Shown here in pieces: positions 21,656 to 32,153 of a DNA stretch of 64,000 bases (position 1 is the stretch's first letter; each line of letters opens with the position of its first letter). The translations under genes and the position numbers were made by a program. Under the pieces are notes generated by a model. The model made no database searches, was not told the DNA's origin, and worked only from the letters and a program-made list of their open reading frames with translations. The stretch is from Bicyclus anynana (taxonomy: Eukaryota > Arthropoda > Insecta > Lepidoptera > Nymphalidae), in NCBI RefSeq assembly GCF_947172395.1, contig NC_069097.1:6804142-6868141 (forward strand), in the 5' to 3' direction.

Positions 21656-21740
21656 TTGAAGTCGGTTTATTTTTTTTTATATATCGATCGAAATCCATGG
21701 TTTTCAGGGGATTTGTGAAAAACTAAATTTTACGCGGACG
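21656..21740 (+). mobile_element. Helitron 3' end scrap
   Basis: ATCCATGGTTTTCAGGGGAT, TTGTGAAAAACTAAATTTTA and CGCGGACGAAGTTGCGAG match the 3' portion of Helitrons elsewhere here. The last CTAG is lost. Confidence 0.55.
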
Positions 21741-22079
21741 AAGTTGCGAGTAGATTAAGACCCGAATAAGGTTATGTAAAAACAAATGTAGCTGAGTGTA
21801 GGCTACAAAGAAAATTAAGCTTTATATTAAACAGTAATGAATCCATTTTACTACGATATGAAATTATTCTAAATTTGAAAACGACTTTACGATCGTCGGT
21901 GCAGATATCTCATTCTAATTGTTTAACTTGTCAACACAAATATAGTACAAGTGTAAAGTGATTCACGTACCAATATTACGGAGGATTTTATTTTAGAGAG
22001 TAAACGTAGGTGGACAAAATTTATAGCGACAATCGTGTACGAAAAAAGAAAGATTTTGTAATATCGATTTATTAATAAA

Positions 22080-22277
22080 CTAGCTGACGCCGCACGGTTT
22101 CACCCGCGTGGTTCCCGTTCCCGTAGGAATACGGGAATAATATATAGCTTATAGCCTTCCTTGATAAATGGACTATGTAACACTGAAAGAATTTTTTAAA
22201 TCGGATCAGTAGTTCCTGAGATTAGCGCGTTCAATCAAACTAACAAACAAACTCCGTCGCAGATTTAATATATAATA
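22080..22277 (-). mobile_element. Short nonautonomous Helitron
   Basis: In antisense it starts CTAGCTGACGCCGCACGGTT, contains AATACGGGAATAATATATAG and GATTAGCGCGTTCAATCAAA, and ends near TTTAATATATAATA. Confidence 0.8.
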
Positions 22278-22299
22278 CCGCCCTTATTGATCTAGCTAA

Positions 22300-22336
22300 C
22301 TCTAGCTCAGCAGTGAGCTGAATATGGGTTGATGAC
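22300..22336 (+). mobile_element. SINE-B tail scrap
   Basis: AGCTCAGCAGTGAGCTGAAT and ATGGGTTGATGACG form the last bases of SINE-B. Confidence 0.6.
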
Positions 22337-22794
22337 GAATTATCTACAAACCGTGTTACCTAAATATATTTATTTACACATTATAAATACGATAAGTTTT
22401 GGGTTATTCAAATAAATAAATAGATCAAGTGGGCAATTTTACTATTATAAAAAAAAAAAACTAGACCCGTTTATCAGTAGATTTTAAATCGTTCAATCGG
22501 TCAACTACCCAGGTTGATGAACTTAATACACGCTATCACGACAAGATAAGTAGGTACTGCTTGTGCAAATTAACTTGACACCAGGCTCGAATGATTGTAC
22601 TGTGTTTGTATGGATGTGTTTGGTAGCCAAATATCAAGTTAACGCGCACGAGTTATAATACCTTAATCACATCAATCATTATAATATCTATGTCACATGG
22701 ACTAAAAAATAGAATTACTTTAAAGCGTTGTAATGATTAATTACAAAAAAACTATCTGTCTAACGAGATAAACTAATCTATACTTATATTTTAA
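22337..22794. other. No gene recognised
   Basis: AT-rich spacer. Confidence 0.35.
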
Positions 22795-23036
22795 AGAGGT
22801 AAATGTATAGTAGGAGGTATTCTATGGATTTTAAAGAGTAAAAAATTTTACATTTTGGGGTGGAACCCTAAAAAAATATGTTTTTCAATAATTAATTTTA
22901 CGACTTTGTTCTCATTTTCAATGTCAATTTACAACTTTTTAGTAGTAATAGTCTCTGCATTAAACCACGGACGGACGGACAGACGGACATGGCGAAACTA
23001 TACGGGTTCCTTGTGGACTACGGAACCCTAAAACGA
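22795..23036. repeat. Dispersed repeat with ACGGACGGACAGACGGAC
   Basis: GGGGTGGAACCCTAAAAAAA is followed by ACGGACGGACAGACGGACAT, GGCGAAACTATACGGGTTCC and CTACGGAACCCTAAAAC. This is a common lepidopteran repeat type, class not assigned. Confidence 0.45.
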
Positions 23037-23389
23037 ATACATCCTCGATTCAGTACGACATGAAGCGACGCATCAGTAATTTTCAATATTATTCATGAAA
23101 AATGGTGTCTTATGTTTTTAAATACTATAAAAGCACTAAAGAAACTAAAGAAATAAAATGGAGTATTTTGAATTATTGATTATTATATTAATTTACGTAA
23201 TTGTTTTTTTTTTCAATTTTGAAACAAACATTATGAAAAAAGTTTGTATATGCGGATGTCAAGGAGTCGCGTGACGTTTGTTTATTTATGGGTTACACCG
23301 GCTTCACCACGCTGATTGTAGAGAGTCATTCTGGATCATCTATAATCTGTGCATGGCGTCATCATTATTAAATCCCGACGACTTTCCTC

Positions 23390-23669
23390 GCGAGGCGTGC
23401 TTACTAGCGAAAGAAAATCAAATCAGTTACTGAAGCGACTCTAAACTGCGCGCTCGTATGCGCCGGCGCTGTGGCTGTGCGAGAAATAACATCGCGAGTG
23501 TTAAAAATGTTCGAAATTTAAACGAAATGAAATAATAAATTAATTTTATGAAACTAAAATTAAAAATTAAATGTAAATGTGATTTTATTTTATATTTTGT
23601 GTAGTACCTACATGTGTTTTACGACAAAATGGAATTTTTCAATTGGAACACGAAACTGAAATTTTTTCT
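23390..23669 (+). promoter_or_regulatory. Possible promoter and short exon
   Basis: A CpG-rich patch (23385-23500) follows AT-rich DNA and contains a TCAGTT initiator at 23423-23428. Downstream, TATATTTTGTGTAG at 23590-23603 looks like an acceptor, ATGGAATTTTTCAATTGG starts at 23629, and the frame is open to a donor TCT|GTAAGTAT at 23669/23670. All of this is signal-based; nothing downstream confirms a gene. Confidence 0.22.
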
Positions 23670-23915
23670 GTAAGTATATAAACATATATATTTCCAATAA
23701 GGTTATTTTTATTTATTAACGTAATCATTAGGTTCATTTCTATTTTTAAATTTATATTAATAACATAAAGCCCAGGATTTTCTCGGAGGTTTTCTTTCTG
23801 CCATACGATTGGGTCATATGGTGAATTCATGGAATACTTAGGTAATAAACATTCGTCTCATTGTTACTGAAAGTTACTAAATTAGTTATCTTAACTAGAT
23901 TTTTATTAAATGACT

Positions 23916-24050
23916 AGCCAACGCCCCGCGTGTTCACCCAGGTAGTTCTCGTTCCTGTGAAAAAAAGGAAACGTGGATTTTTAATAGTAAAAAAGATTTC
24001 AAAATCGGTTCACTAGATCCAGAGATTACCCCCTACAACATCACAAACTT
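23916..24050 (-). mobile_element. Helitron portion, minus orientation
   Basis: CTAGCCAACGCCCCGCGTGT, TAGTTCTCGTTCCTGTGA and TAGATCCAGAGATTACCCCC match the CTAG side of a Helitron in antisense. Confidence 0.65.
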
Positions 24051-24257
24051 TTTTAAAAAAAATTCTACCCATAAAGTGTTAAAAAGGGGTTGAAGTTTTT
24101 TTTTATTATATTTGAGCTATGTTTTTGTAAAATGATTATTGGATTATTGGTATTTTAAAATTTAAAACAATGAAAAATATAAACAGAAGGGTGTCAAATA
24201 GGGGTTGAAATTTTATATCGATTATCACGCGGACGACGTCGTGGGCGTCCGCCTGTT
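24051..24257 (+). mobile_element. Helitron 3' portion, plus orientation
   Basis: AAATAGGGGTTGAAATTTTA, ATCACGCGGACGACGTCGTG and GGCGTCCGCCTG form a Helitron 3' end. It faces away from the minus copy at 23916, so the two CTAG-type ends form the outer borders. CTAG is mutated to CCTG. Confidence 0.6.
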
Positions 24258-24433
24258 TAAATAATAAATTGTAATTACATTAATAGCTTAAATTTATATA
24301 AGAATTCTTTCCACTGTTGTTTTTGGAAAAATATTCTTCCGGGACAGTGATAGAGTTAATCACTAACAGACTTGACTTTTTAAAAGTGTTGCCTGCGTTA
24401 AATAATTAATATTCATTTAATACGAACGATTAA

Positions 24434-24608
24434 GCCTCAATAGCTCAACGGTAAGCTTCGGACTCGTTACCGAGGGGTGGTGGTTAATCCCCGTCCCGTT
24501 GGTCTATTGTCGTACCCACTCCTAGCACAGTTTTTCCCGACTAGTAGGAGGGGAATGGGAATATTGGTCATATTATAAAATATATGGCAAATATTCTTTT
24601 AAATAAAA
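24434..24608 (+). mobile_element. SINE-C
   Basis: The head is GCCTCAATAGCTCAACGGTA, with a B box reading GGTTAATCCCC and GGTCTATTGTCGTACCCACT in the body. The tail is GGCAAATATTCTTTTAAA. It is nearly full length. Confidence 0.88.
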
Positions 24609-24950
24609 AACGAAAAAAAAAACGGAAATAGCTTAATAAATTACATTTTATAATTACATATTCTATAAATACTTAAATTTCAATTAAGTAATTTAATTTC
24701 TGAGATACAAAAATGAAGTAAAACAGTTTACATTTAAGATAACATAATTAATTTTACATAACTAGAATATAAGCATGCTTAGGATATCATTTTAATTATG
24801 ATTACATAAAAAAAACTATAATCTCTGTTATTAAGTTTTATTACTTTGCTAATGTCATATGTTTAATGTCTTATTAACTCGCAGACACTACTTAAAATAT
24901 ATTATTTTCATTCCAGTATAAACTAATATGATATTGAAATATATTATTAA
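24609..24950. other. AT-rich DNA, no gene
   Basis: Very AT-rich, no feature seen. Confidence 0.4.
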
Positions 24951-25145
24951 CTAGCGGAAGCCCACGACTTCGTCCGCCTGGAATTTAATTTTTCACAAAT
25001 CCCTCGGGAACCATGGATTTTTCCGGGACAAAAAGTAGCCTATGTGTTTATCCACGCTACAATATATCTTTATACCAAATTTCAGCTAATTCGGTTCAGT
25101 ATTCGAGGCGTAAAAGAGTAACAAATATTCATATCATCAAAATCA
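24951..25145 (-). mobile_element. Nonautonomous Helitron
   Basis: In antisense it starts CTAGCGGAAGCCCACGACTT and contains CACAAATCCCTCGGGAACCA and TAGCCTATGTGTTTATCC. The 5' TC end is unclear because the right part is rearranged. Confidence 0.75.
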
Positions 25146-25198
25146 TCAGTTTTCGCAAACATTCCAACATTCCCATTCCGTGTAAACATTCCAACATT

Positions 25199-25518
25199 AG
25201 AGCCGTGATAGAACAGTGGATATCTCCTCTGCCTCCGATTCCGGAGGGTGTGGGTTTGAATCCGGTCCGGGGCATGCACCTCCAAACTTTTCAGTTGTGT
25301 GTGTCTGTGTTGTGTGTTCATTTTAAAAAATTAAATATCATGTGTCCCAAACGGTGAAGGGAAACATCGTGATGAAACCTGCATACCAGAGAATTTTCTT
25401 AAATCTCTACGTGTGTGAAGTCTGCCAATCCGCATTGGGCCAGCAGACTAAGGCCTAACCCCTCTCATTCTGAGAGGAGACTCGAGCTTAGCAGTGAGCC
25501 GAATATGGGTAGATAACG
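25199..25518 (+). mobile_element. SINE-B
   Basis: AGAGCCGTGATAGAACAGTG, CTGCCTCCGATTCCGGAGGG, B box GTTTGAATCC, body and tail GTGAGCCGAATATGGGTAGA are all present. A GTGTGTCTGTGTT expansion lies near 25305. Just upstream, AAACATTCCAACATT occurs twice (25157, 25184). Confidence 0.88.
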
Positions 25519-25975
25519 ACGGTTGAGTAGGTTAGGCGTGACGGAGTACCTAACACACACAAACACACATAAATACACACTAACACACATACTTTCGCCT
25601 GTGATTTCAAAAGAAGACTTATTCTAAGCAACTAAAATGTAATCTTCATGTTCGTAATACACACAGGTACATACTCTTACATTGTTCGTGGCCTCATACG
25701 TGACTTTTCTTGGTAACGCAAGCCAAAGTAAACTTTGTAGGCTGCTTAAAAGTTTCGTAGTAGGAAAGACTTACATAAAGATAACATAGGATATACATTC
25801 CGGTTGGTTTACTTTATTAAAGCAGACTCGTTGGTACGTGGATAACTTATCTGGGTTTAAATCACAAGCTCCTAGGATCGAGTTTTGGGTCGGGCTATGA
25901 AGCACTGAGGTTAACTTTCTTTTAAGAATTTTCCAGTAAAAAATCTTAACCCGGGGTTGGGAAGATTTTTATTTT

Positions 25976-26295
25976 TTATTCTTTACAAGTTAGCCCTTGA
26001 CTACAATCTCCCCTGATGGTAAGTGATGATGCAGTCTAAGATGAAAGCGAGCTAACTTGTTAGGAGGAGGATGAAAATCCACACCCCTTTTCGGTTTCTA
26101 CACAACATCGTACCGGAAAGCTAAATCGCTTGGCGATACGTCTTTGCCGGTAGGGTGGTAACTAACCACGGCTGAAGCCTCCCACCAGCCAGACCTGGAC
26201 CAATTAAGAAAATCTCAATCGGCCCAGCTGGGGATCGAACCCAGGACCTCCGTTTTGTAAATCCACCGCGGATACCACTGCGCCACGGAGGCCGT
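25976..26295 (-). mobile_element. SINE-A, full length
   Basis: On the minus strand it begins GACGGCCTCCGTGGCGCAGT (A box), has B box GGGTTCGATCCCC, then CTGGTGGGAGGCTTCAGCCG, and ends AACTTGTAAAGAATA. It is the best reference copy in the window. Confidence 0.9.
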
Positions 26296-26333
26296 CCTGT
26301 TATTCATTCATTAAGTACTGATAATAATAGTTA

Positions 26334-26553
26334 CACATAGTTTGAAGAGCCGATGGGCGGTGGGGTCCCAAGGTGCTGGAATGGCGACCCCGCACCGGAC
26401 AGGGCTGTGTTCGTCGACCCCCCACTAGGTGGACCGAAGACATCAAGCAAGGAGTCGCTGGATGTTGGCAATTCGAAACGGTTTTTATTGGAAGTTTATG
26501 CAAGAGGCCGATGTTCAACTGTTCATTGGCTCTTACAGAAGATGATGATGAAT
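26334..26553 (+). pseudogene. RTE C-terminal fragment
   Basis: AGTTTGAAGAGCCGATGGGC through ATGGCGACCCCGCACCGGAC encodes RADGRWGPKVLEW-like sequence in broken frames, then GGTGGACCGAAGACATCAAG. It ends in GATGATGATGAA. Confidence 0.75.
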
Positions 26554-26584
26554 AATCGTTAAAGAATTTAACATTATCACCCTA

Positions 26585-26820
26585 AGCCCGCTAACCCCGG
26601 TCACTAACCCGAATTGGAGCAACATGGTGGGTCTAAGCTCCCTTTTCCTGGAGTAAAACATAGGTTATGGTTTTGGCAACACCATTTCAATCCTAGCTGA
26701 GAATAATAAGTAAAGTTATAATAAAGATAAGCACAATATTTTAATACTCGACCCAGGAGTCGAACCCAGGACCTTGTGATTCAAAACCACATAGGTTAAC
26801 CATTGAACCATCGAGGCGTT
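26585..26820 (-). mobile_element. SINE-D (tRNA-derived)
   Basis: On the minus strand the head at 26755-26818 folds as a tRNA-like sequence: GCCTCGATGGTTCAATGG (A box), a TTTTGAA anticodon-like loop, GGGTTCGACTCC (B box) and a five-pair acceptor stem. A body with GGATTGAAATGGTGTTGCC and a tail with CCACCATGTTGCTCCAATTC follow. The short acceptor stem and attached body make it a SINE, not a working tRNA gene. Confidence 0.65.
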
Positions 26821-27039
26821 CAAACTATCGGAAGTAGTTAAACAACCGTCTCAGTTCATGAGAAATATTTATTTATTTCACTAGAATGTTAACCCGACTA
26901 TAGTTCTTCTTGGAATTCATACACTGATTGCATCACACCAAATATTTAGATAACCAAAACAAAATTATTGTGTTTACAAACAAAAAAGCTAAAATAAACG
27001 TCCTACATTGTGTGTACCTACATCCTACATTTCAAGCAC

Positions 27040-27480
27040 GAAAGCATGCTACTATTAAGCAGTTGCTACTTATTAGTATGTGTATCGCAACATTGCTAAT
27101 AATGAGCATGCTTATTTCGAGCTTGCTCAAGAATCAACAGTCGTGCGATTTATGAGCATGCTACTTGGTGCGCGGGTGGAAGGGGGTGTGCTTTTAGCGC
27201 GTCTGAACTGGTTTGCTTATTGGGTATGCTAGTCGATCAGCATTGCTATTCTGTATTCTCTTCACTTTCATCTCTCCCTGTCTAACACGATACTATAGAC
27301 AGAGAGCGATAGATACAAATTAGCATGTGTAATTGGAATGTTTGCTTTGAGCATGCTTATTAAGAAGGATACTTAAAAATAGCATGCTTATTGCTAGCAA
27401 AAATGTAATCTGATGATAAGCATCCTCGTATGGAGTATACTTAATAGCACGTTTTTACCATGCTGTTTTAGAGCATGTGT
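27040..27480. repeat. Cluster of AGCATGCT-type motifs
   Basis: About nine variants of the near-palindrome AGCATGCTTA (for example at 27050, 27108, 27160, 27350 and 27380) are spread over 440 bp on both strands, with GATAAGCATCCTC and ACCATGCTG variants. It resembles subterminal repeats of a DNA transposon, but no ends were found. Confidence 0.4.
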
Positions 27481-27537
27481 AACAGTACCTTTAGGTGCGA
27501 CGGTAGTTCGATTATTTCTCTCATGAGAGACATTTTT

Positions 27538-27694
27538 GACGGCCGTGGCGCAGTGCAGGTATGCGCGGTGGATTTATAAGACGGTCCTGGGTTCGATACC
27601 CGGCGGAGCCGATTGAGGTTTTCTTAATTGGTCCAGGTCTGGCCGTGGCTAGTACTGGCAAAGACTTACCTAAAGACATATTATTAAAAAAAAA
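27538..27694 (+). mobile_element. SINE-A, 3'-deleted
   Basis: The head GACGGCCGTGGCGCAGTG, B box GGGTTCGATACCC and GGTCCAGGTCTGGCC are clear. The body stops after GGCAAAGACTTACC and continues into an A-rich stretch. Confidence 0.8.
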
Positions 27695-27697
27695 ACA

Positions 27698-27733
27698 GAA
27701 TTTCACGTGAACATATCTGCGAGCGTCCACTAG
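27698..27733 (+). mobile_element. Helitron 3' end scrap
   Basis: GAATTTCACGTGAACATATC and GCGAGCGTCCACTAG|T form a mutated Helitron 3' terminus. Confidence 0.5.
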
Positions 27734-27890
27734 TTGTAAATATATAGGATAAAGGAAAACTTATTTATCATAGGACTTTTCCAAATGTCATTCAACAAAG
27801 GATAATATCCAAGAAAAGGATGACTAATGACTTGCCTAGATGCATATTAAGTACTATAACCTGTTATGGTCATCGTAATATTATACTGTA

Positions 27891-28052
27891 CTAGCAGACG
27901 GCCCGCGATTTCACCCGCGTAGTTCCCGTTCCCGTGGGAATATGGGAATATAATACTCACAAATAATGTGGATTTCTATTAGTAAAAGAATGTTCAAAAT
28001 CAGTTGTGTAGATCCAATGATAAATACCTTCTACAACCTCACAAAGTTTATG
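27891..28052 (-). mobile_element. Nonautonomous Helitron, partial
   Basis: In antisense CTAGCAGACGGCCCGCGATT, GTTCCCGTTCCCGTGGGAAT and ATCCAATGATAAATACCTTC match Helitrons at 29877 and 31016. Confidence 0.7.
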
Positions 28053-28347
28053 ATTGTATAGCCTACCCAGGCAAGCTTCGCTTTGACTTTATTCAGCTTG
28101 ACAACTTCACCTCATTGGCGAGTACCAGCGGCGAAGAGTGCATACTGGCCGAGTCCCGCCGGTTTACCTTTTATATATCCATACATACATATTTATCATT
28201 GTAATTAATAAATATCTATGGATGCATGAGAAATCGGAGTTTGTATCTGACGGTATGATTTTCCTTTTCTTCGGGACCGGCTTACGTTTGTCAAAATTCC
28301 GTTCTTCGCCATTGCGCCAGGTACGCAAGCAACCAATAAACTAACGG

Positions 28348-28666
28348 ATTCGTCAACCCATATTCGGCTCACTGCTGAGCTCGAGTCTCCTCTCAGAATG
28401 AGAGGGGTTAGGCCAATAGTCCACCACGCTGGCCCAATGCAGATTGGCAGACTTCACACACGCAGAGAATTAAGATAATTCTCTGGTATGCAGGTTTCCT
28501 CACGATGTTTTCCTTCACCGATTGAGACACGTGATATTTAATTTGTTAAAATGCACACAACTGAAAAGTTGGAGGTGCATGCCCCGGACCGGATTGAACC
28601 CACACCCTCCGGAATCGGAGGCAGAGGTCATATCCACTGGGCTATCACGGCTCTAACTAACTAACT
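28348..28666 (-). mobile_element. SINE-B with 12-bp target duplication
   Basis: This is a full-length copy on the minus strand. The direct repeat ATAAACTAACGG flanks it at 28336-28347 and 28667-28678. The intact duplication and near-consensus body suggest a fairly recent insertion. Confidence 0.92.
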
Positions 28667-28886
28667 ATAAACTAACGGCGACAAACAAATAGCCGCCAAA
28701 TAAGATACTACACGTATAAGGTACAGAATTCTTATTTGACTGCGAACTTCAATGACCGGTTACGAAACTTATGTTCAGTCCGGCAAACGGACAACAAGTT
28801 TCGTTTATTATCGTATTGTTGTTAGATACTTTGCACCTCTTTCGCTTGTGACATTCTTGTTTCGTTGTTACTCTATCCATGTAATA
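28667..28886. other. Short spacer
   Basis: Begins with the SINE target duplication; no gene is visible. Confidence 0.4.
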
Positions 28887-29130
28887 CTAGCGGACGCCCG
28901 CGACTTCGTCCACGTGAAAGTCAGTTTTCCACAAATCCCGCGAAAACCATAGATTTTTTCGGAATAAAAGCCTATATATTATGTTATTTTATTTTATTTT
29001 ATTTTATTTATACTTTATTGCACAAAACAAAAACAATAACAAAGAAAACAAAGGACTTACTCCGTAGCCTCTTCTTTCCTCCAGTGAAAGTTCCGTTGAA
29101 ATAGGTTCAGTCATTCAAAAGATTAACCCG
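28887..29130 (-). mobile_element. Helitron interrupted by a LINE-like tail
   Basis: In antisense CTAGCGGACGCCCGCGACTT starts a Helitron. At about 28984 it is broken by (TTTTA)n and TTTATACTTTATTGCACAAA, which looks like the antisense tail of a LINE. Helitron-like AATAGGTTCAGTCATTCAAA resumes near 29098. Confidence 0.6.
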
Positions 29131-29305
29131 GACAAACAGAAAGACAGACCAAAATTTTAAGAACGCTTGTTTAACAAGTACCTACCTACTTGAGTCACAC
29201 AGTTATATTGTAATCACAGACAGACTCTTCATTTTTTTTTCAAATTTAACGTTCGTACGTAACGTAAAATTTCACGTTTTCTTAAAATTTATTTATATGT
29301 ATTCA

Positions 29306-30454
29306 TCTATACTTCTATACTAATATTATAAAGAGGTAAAGTTTGTAAGTTTGTAAGTTTGTCACATTTTTTGAATGGGGTAATCTTCGGAACTACTGGT
29401 CCGATTTTAAAAATTCTTTCACCAGTAGAATGATACATTATCGGGGAGTGCTATAGGCTATATTTTATATTGATATCATATATATTAGCCGAGTTATCAC
29501 AGTTTTTGTCATACAGGTCGGACTGAAAATCCTCTTAAACAGACTTATTCGCATGCGCTGCCTTAACTATTGTGTAAAATTGAAATTAATGTATAGAGAC
29601 TTGATGTATCTTTAAAAGTTCTACAAAAAAGTCCGCGACATTATATATCTATCTTCTATATATTAGCAGATATAGTACCTTTTGTGTTTTAAAAATTATT
29701 AATTTTATATACTTAGGTTTACGTCATTATTTATACAACTAAACTTTAATCCTTATTAAAATAAATTATTTAATAATCACAAGGATATTATGGAGATAAG
29801 ATTTGCCCTTTACAGTATGTTAATTAGTTAAATAGTTTCGGAGATAATACAAAATTTCTAAAAGACGCAGAAATTCCGCTATATGACGCCCGGCGCTTTC
29901 ATTTATGTAGTTCCCGTTCCTGTGTGAATATGGGGATCAAACATAACCTATGACACTCGCAAATAACGTAGCTTTCTATTGGTAAAACAATTTTCCAAAT
30001 CGGTCCAGTAGATCCAGAGATTACCTCCTACAACCACACGAACTTTACCTCTTTATATTATTAGCATAGAAGTCTCTATTTAGAGTAGTGGTAGGGTAGG
30101 GGTAGAGGTAGGGTAGTGGTAGGGTAGAGGTATGGGTAGGATAGGAAAGTGGTAGGGTAGGGATAGGATAGGCGTGAGATAGGGGTACGGGTGGGATAGG
30201 GATAGGAAAGGGATAGGGTACGGGGAGGGTAGGGGTAGGATGGGGGTAGGGTGTAGGTAAGGTAGGGGTAGGTTTGGGGTGGGGTAGGGTAGGCGTAGGG
30301 TGGGGGTAGGGGTAGGGTTGGGTAGGGTAGGGGTAGGATAGATGTAGGGGTAGGGTAGGGTTGGGGTAGTGGTAGGGTAGGGGTAGGGTAGGGTAGGGGT
30401 AGTAGTAAAGTTGACATCGAAATTTACGCGGACGAAGTCGCGGGCGTCTGCTAG
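29306..30454 (+). mobile_element. Large Helitron with G-rich minisatellite, tandem unit 1
   Basis: It starts A|TCTATACTTCTATACTAATA and ends GGGCGTCTGCTAG (30451-30454). The inner part includes AACTACTGGTCCGATTTTAA, a nested antisense Helitron-like block at 29877-30071 and the G-rich array at 30083-30405. Unit 2 follows with no spacer. There is no Rep/helicase gene. Confidence 0.8.
30083..30405 (+). repeat. GGTAG/GGGTAG minisatellite
   Basis: Irregular repeats of GGGTAGGGGTAGGGTAG give a strongly G-rich plus strand with many G-quadruplex-capable runs. The long Pro/Tyr/Leu-rich frames on the other strand are an artefact of this array. Confidence 0.9.
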
Positions 30455-31721
30455 TAATATTATAAAGAGGTAAAGTTTGTAAGTTTGTAAGTTTGTCACA
30501 TTTTTTAAATGGGGTAATCTTCGAAAGTACTGGTCCGATTTTAAAAATTCTTTCACCAGTAGAATGCTACATTATCGGGGAGTGCTATAGGCTATATTTT
30601 ATATTGGTATCATATATATTAGCTGAGTTATCACAGTTTTTGTCATACAGGTCGGACTGAAAATCCTCTTAAACAGACTTATTCGCATGCGCTGCCTTAA
30701 CTATTGTGTAAAATTGAAATTAATGTATGGAGACTTTATGTATCTTTAAAAGTTCTACAAAAAAGTCCGCGACACCATATTGTATATCTATCTTCTATAT
30801 ATTAGCAGATATAGTACCTTTTGTGTTTTAAAAATTATTAATTTTATATACTTAGGTTTACGTCATTATTTATACAACTAAACTTTAATCCTTATCAAAA
30901 TAAATTATTTAATAATCAAAAGGATTTTATGGAGATAAGATTTGCCCTTTACAGTATGTTAATTACTCAAATAGTTTCGGAGATAATACAAAATTTCTAA
31001 AAGACGCAGAAATTCCGCTATATGGCGCCCGGCGCTTTCGTTTACGTAGTTCCCGTTCCCGTGTGAATATGGAGATCAAACATAGCCTATGACACTCGCA
31101 AATAACGTAGCTATCTATTGCTAAAAAAATTTTCCAAATCGGTCCAGTAGATCCAGAGATTACCTCCTACAACCACACGAACTTTAATTCTTTATATTAT
31201 TAGCATAGAAGTCTCTATTTCTCTTGGTTATACCACCACTCTCGAAGGACTGGACCGATTTTGCTAAGGGTAGGAGTAAGATAGAGAAGTTACAGGGTAG
31301 GGTAGGTTACGGGTAGGGAAGCGTAGGGGTAGTGTAGGGGTAGGGTAGGTTTAGGGCCGGGTTTAGGGTAGTGGTAGGGTAGGGGTAGAGGTAGGGTAGT
31401 GGTAGGGTAGAGGTACGGGTAGGATAGGGAAGTGGTAGGGTAGGGGTAGGATAGGCGTGAGATAGGGGTACGGGTGGGATAGGGGTAGGAAAGGGATAGG
31501 GTACGGGGAGAGTAGGGGTAGGATGGGGGTAGGGTGAAGGTAAGGTAGGGGTAGGGTAGTGGTAGGTTTGGGGTAGGGTAGGGGTATAGTGGGGGTAGGG
31601 GTAGGGTAGGGTAGGGTAGATGTAGGGGTTGGGTAGGGTAGGGTTGGGGTAGTGGTAGGGTAGGGGTAGTAGTAAAGTTGACATCGAAATTTACGCGGAC
31701 GAAGTCGCGGGCGTCCGCTAG
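30455..31721 (+). mobile_element. Large Helitron with G-rich minisatellite, tandem unit 2
   Basis: It begins TAATATTATAAAGAGGTAAA directly after the CTAG of unit 1, missing the first bases of the 5' end. It ends GGGCGTCCGCTAG|T. It is nearly identical to unit 1 except for a segment at 31222-31270 (TTGGTTATACCACCACTCTC...) absent from unit 1 and a different repeat count. Confidence 0.8.
31268..31668 (+). repeat. GGTAG/GGGTAG minisatellite, second array
   Basis: Same repeat as at 30083-30405, longer and with a different variant order. Shared interruptions such as ATAGGCGTGAGATAGGGGTA show common origin by duplication. Confidence 0.9.
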
Positions 31722-31736
31722 TGATTTATATAAGAA

Positions 31737-31942
31737 CTAGCGGACTCCCACGACTTCGTCTGCGTGAAATTTAGTTTTTCACAAATTCCTCGGGAACCAT
31801 GGATTTTTCCGGGATGAAAGTAGCCTATGTGTTAATCCAGATCTATTTCCATTCCAAATTTCAGCTATATATAGGTTCAGTAGTTGCGGCATTAAAGAGT
31901 AACAAACATCCAAACGAACTTTCGCATGTATAATATAAGTAG
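31737..31942 (-). mobile_element. Nonautonomous Helitron
   Basis: In antisense CTAGCGGACTCCCACGACTT through TTTCGCATGTATAATATAAG. It lies 15 bp beyond the tandem pair in the opposite orientation. Confidence 0.8.
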
Positions 31943-31964
31943 GAAGTAGACTTCCCCTATAAAG

Positions 31965-32060
31965 GAGAGGAGAGGAGTGGGGATATTGAGCCACCATGCT
32001 GCTTCAAATCCGAGCTTAGGATATTAATGATTGATTTTGTAACGACCACTATCAGATGTA
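31965..32060 (+). mobile_element. SINE-D tail fragment
   Basis: GAGCCACCATGCTGCTTCAA and TAACGACCACTATCAGATGT match the tail of SINE-D copies at 26585 and 45395. Confidence 0.45.
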
Positions 32061-32153
32061 TGATGACTTAACATGATTTTTGAGACTAGGAAATGTAACA
32101 CTAACTTCTTGCTGAGAATTCTTTTTTGAGAATTTCTTAAAAAATATGCTCAA

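Noticed and set aside
26755..26818. A tRNA gene on the minus strand
   Set aside because: The acceptor stem pairs over only five positions and the sequence continues into a SINE body and tail, so it is a SINE head.
30076..31684. Long Pro/Tyr/Leu-rich open frames on the minus strand
   Set aside because: They are translations of the G-rich GGTAG minisatellite. Their length follows from the lack of stop codons in the repeat, and two further frames overlap them.
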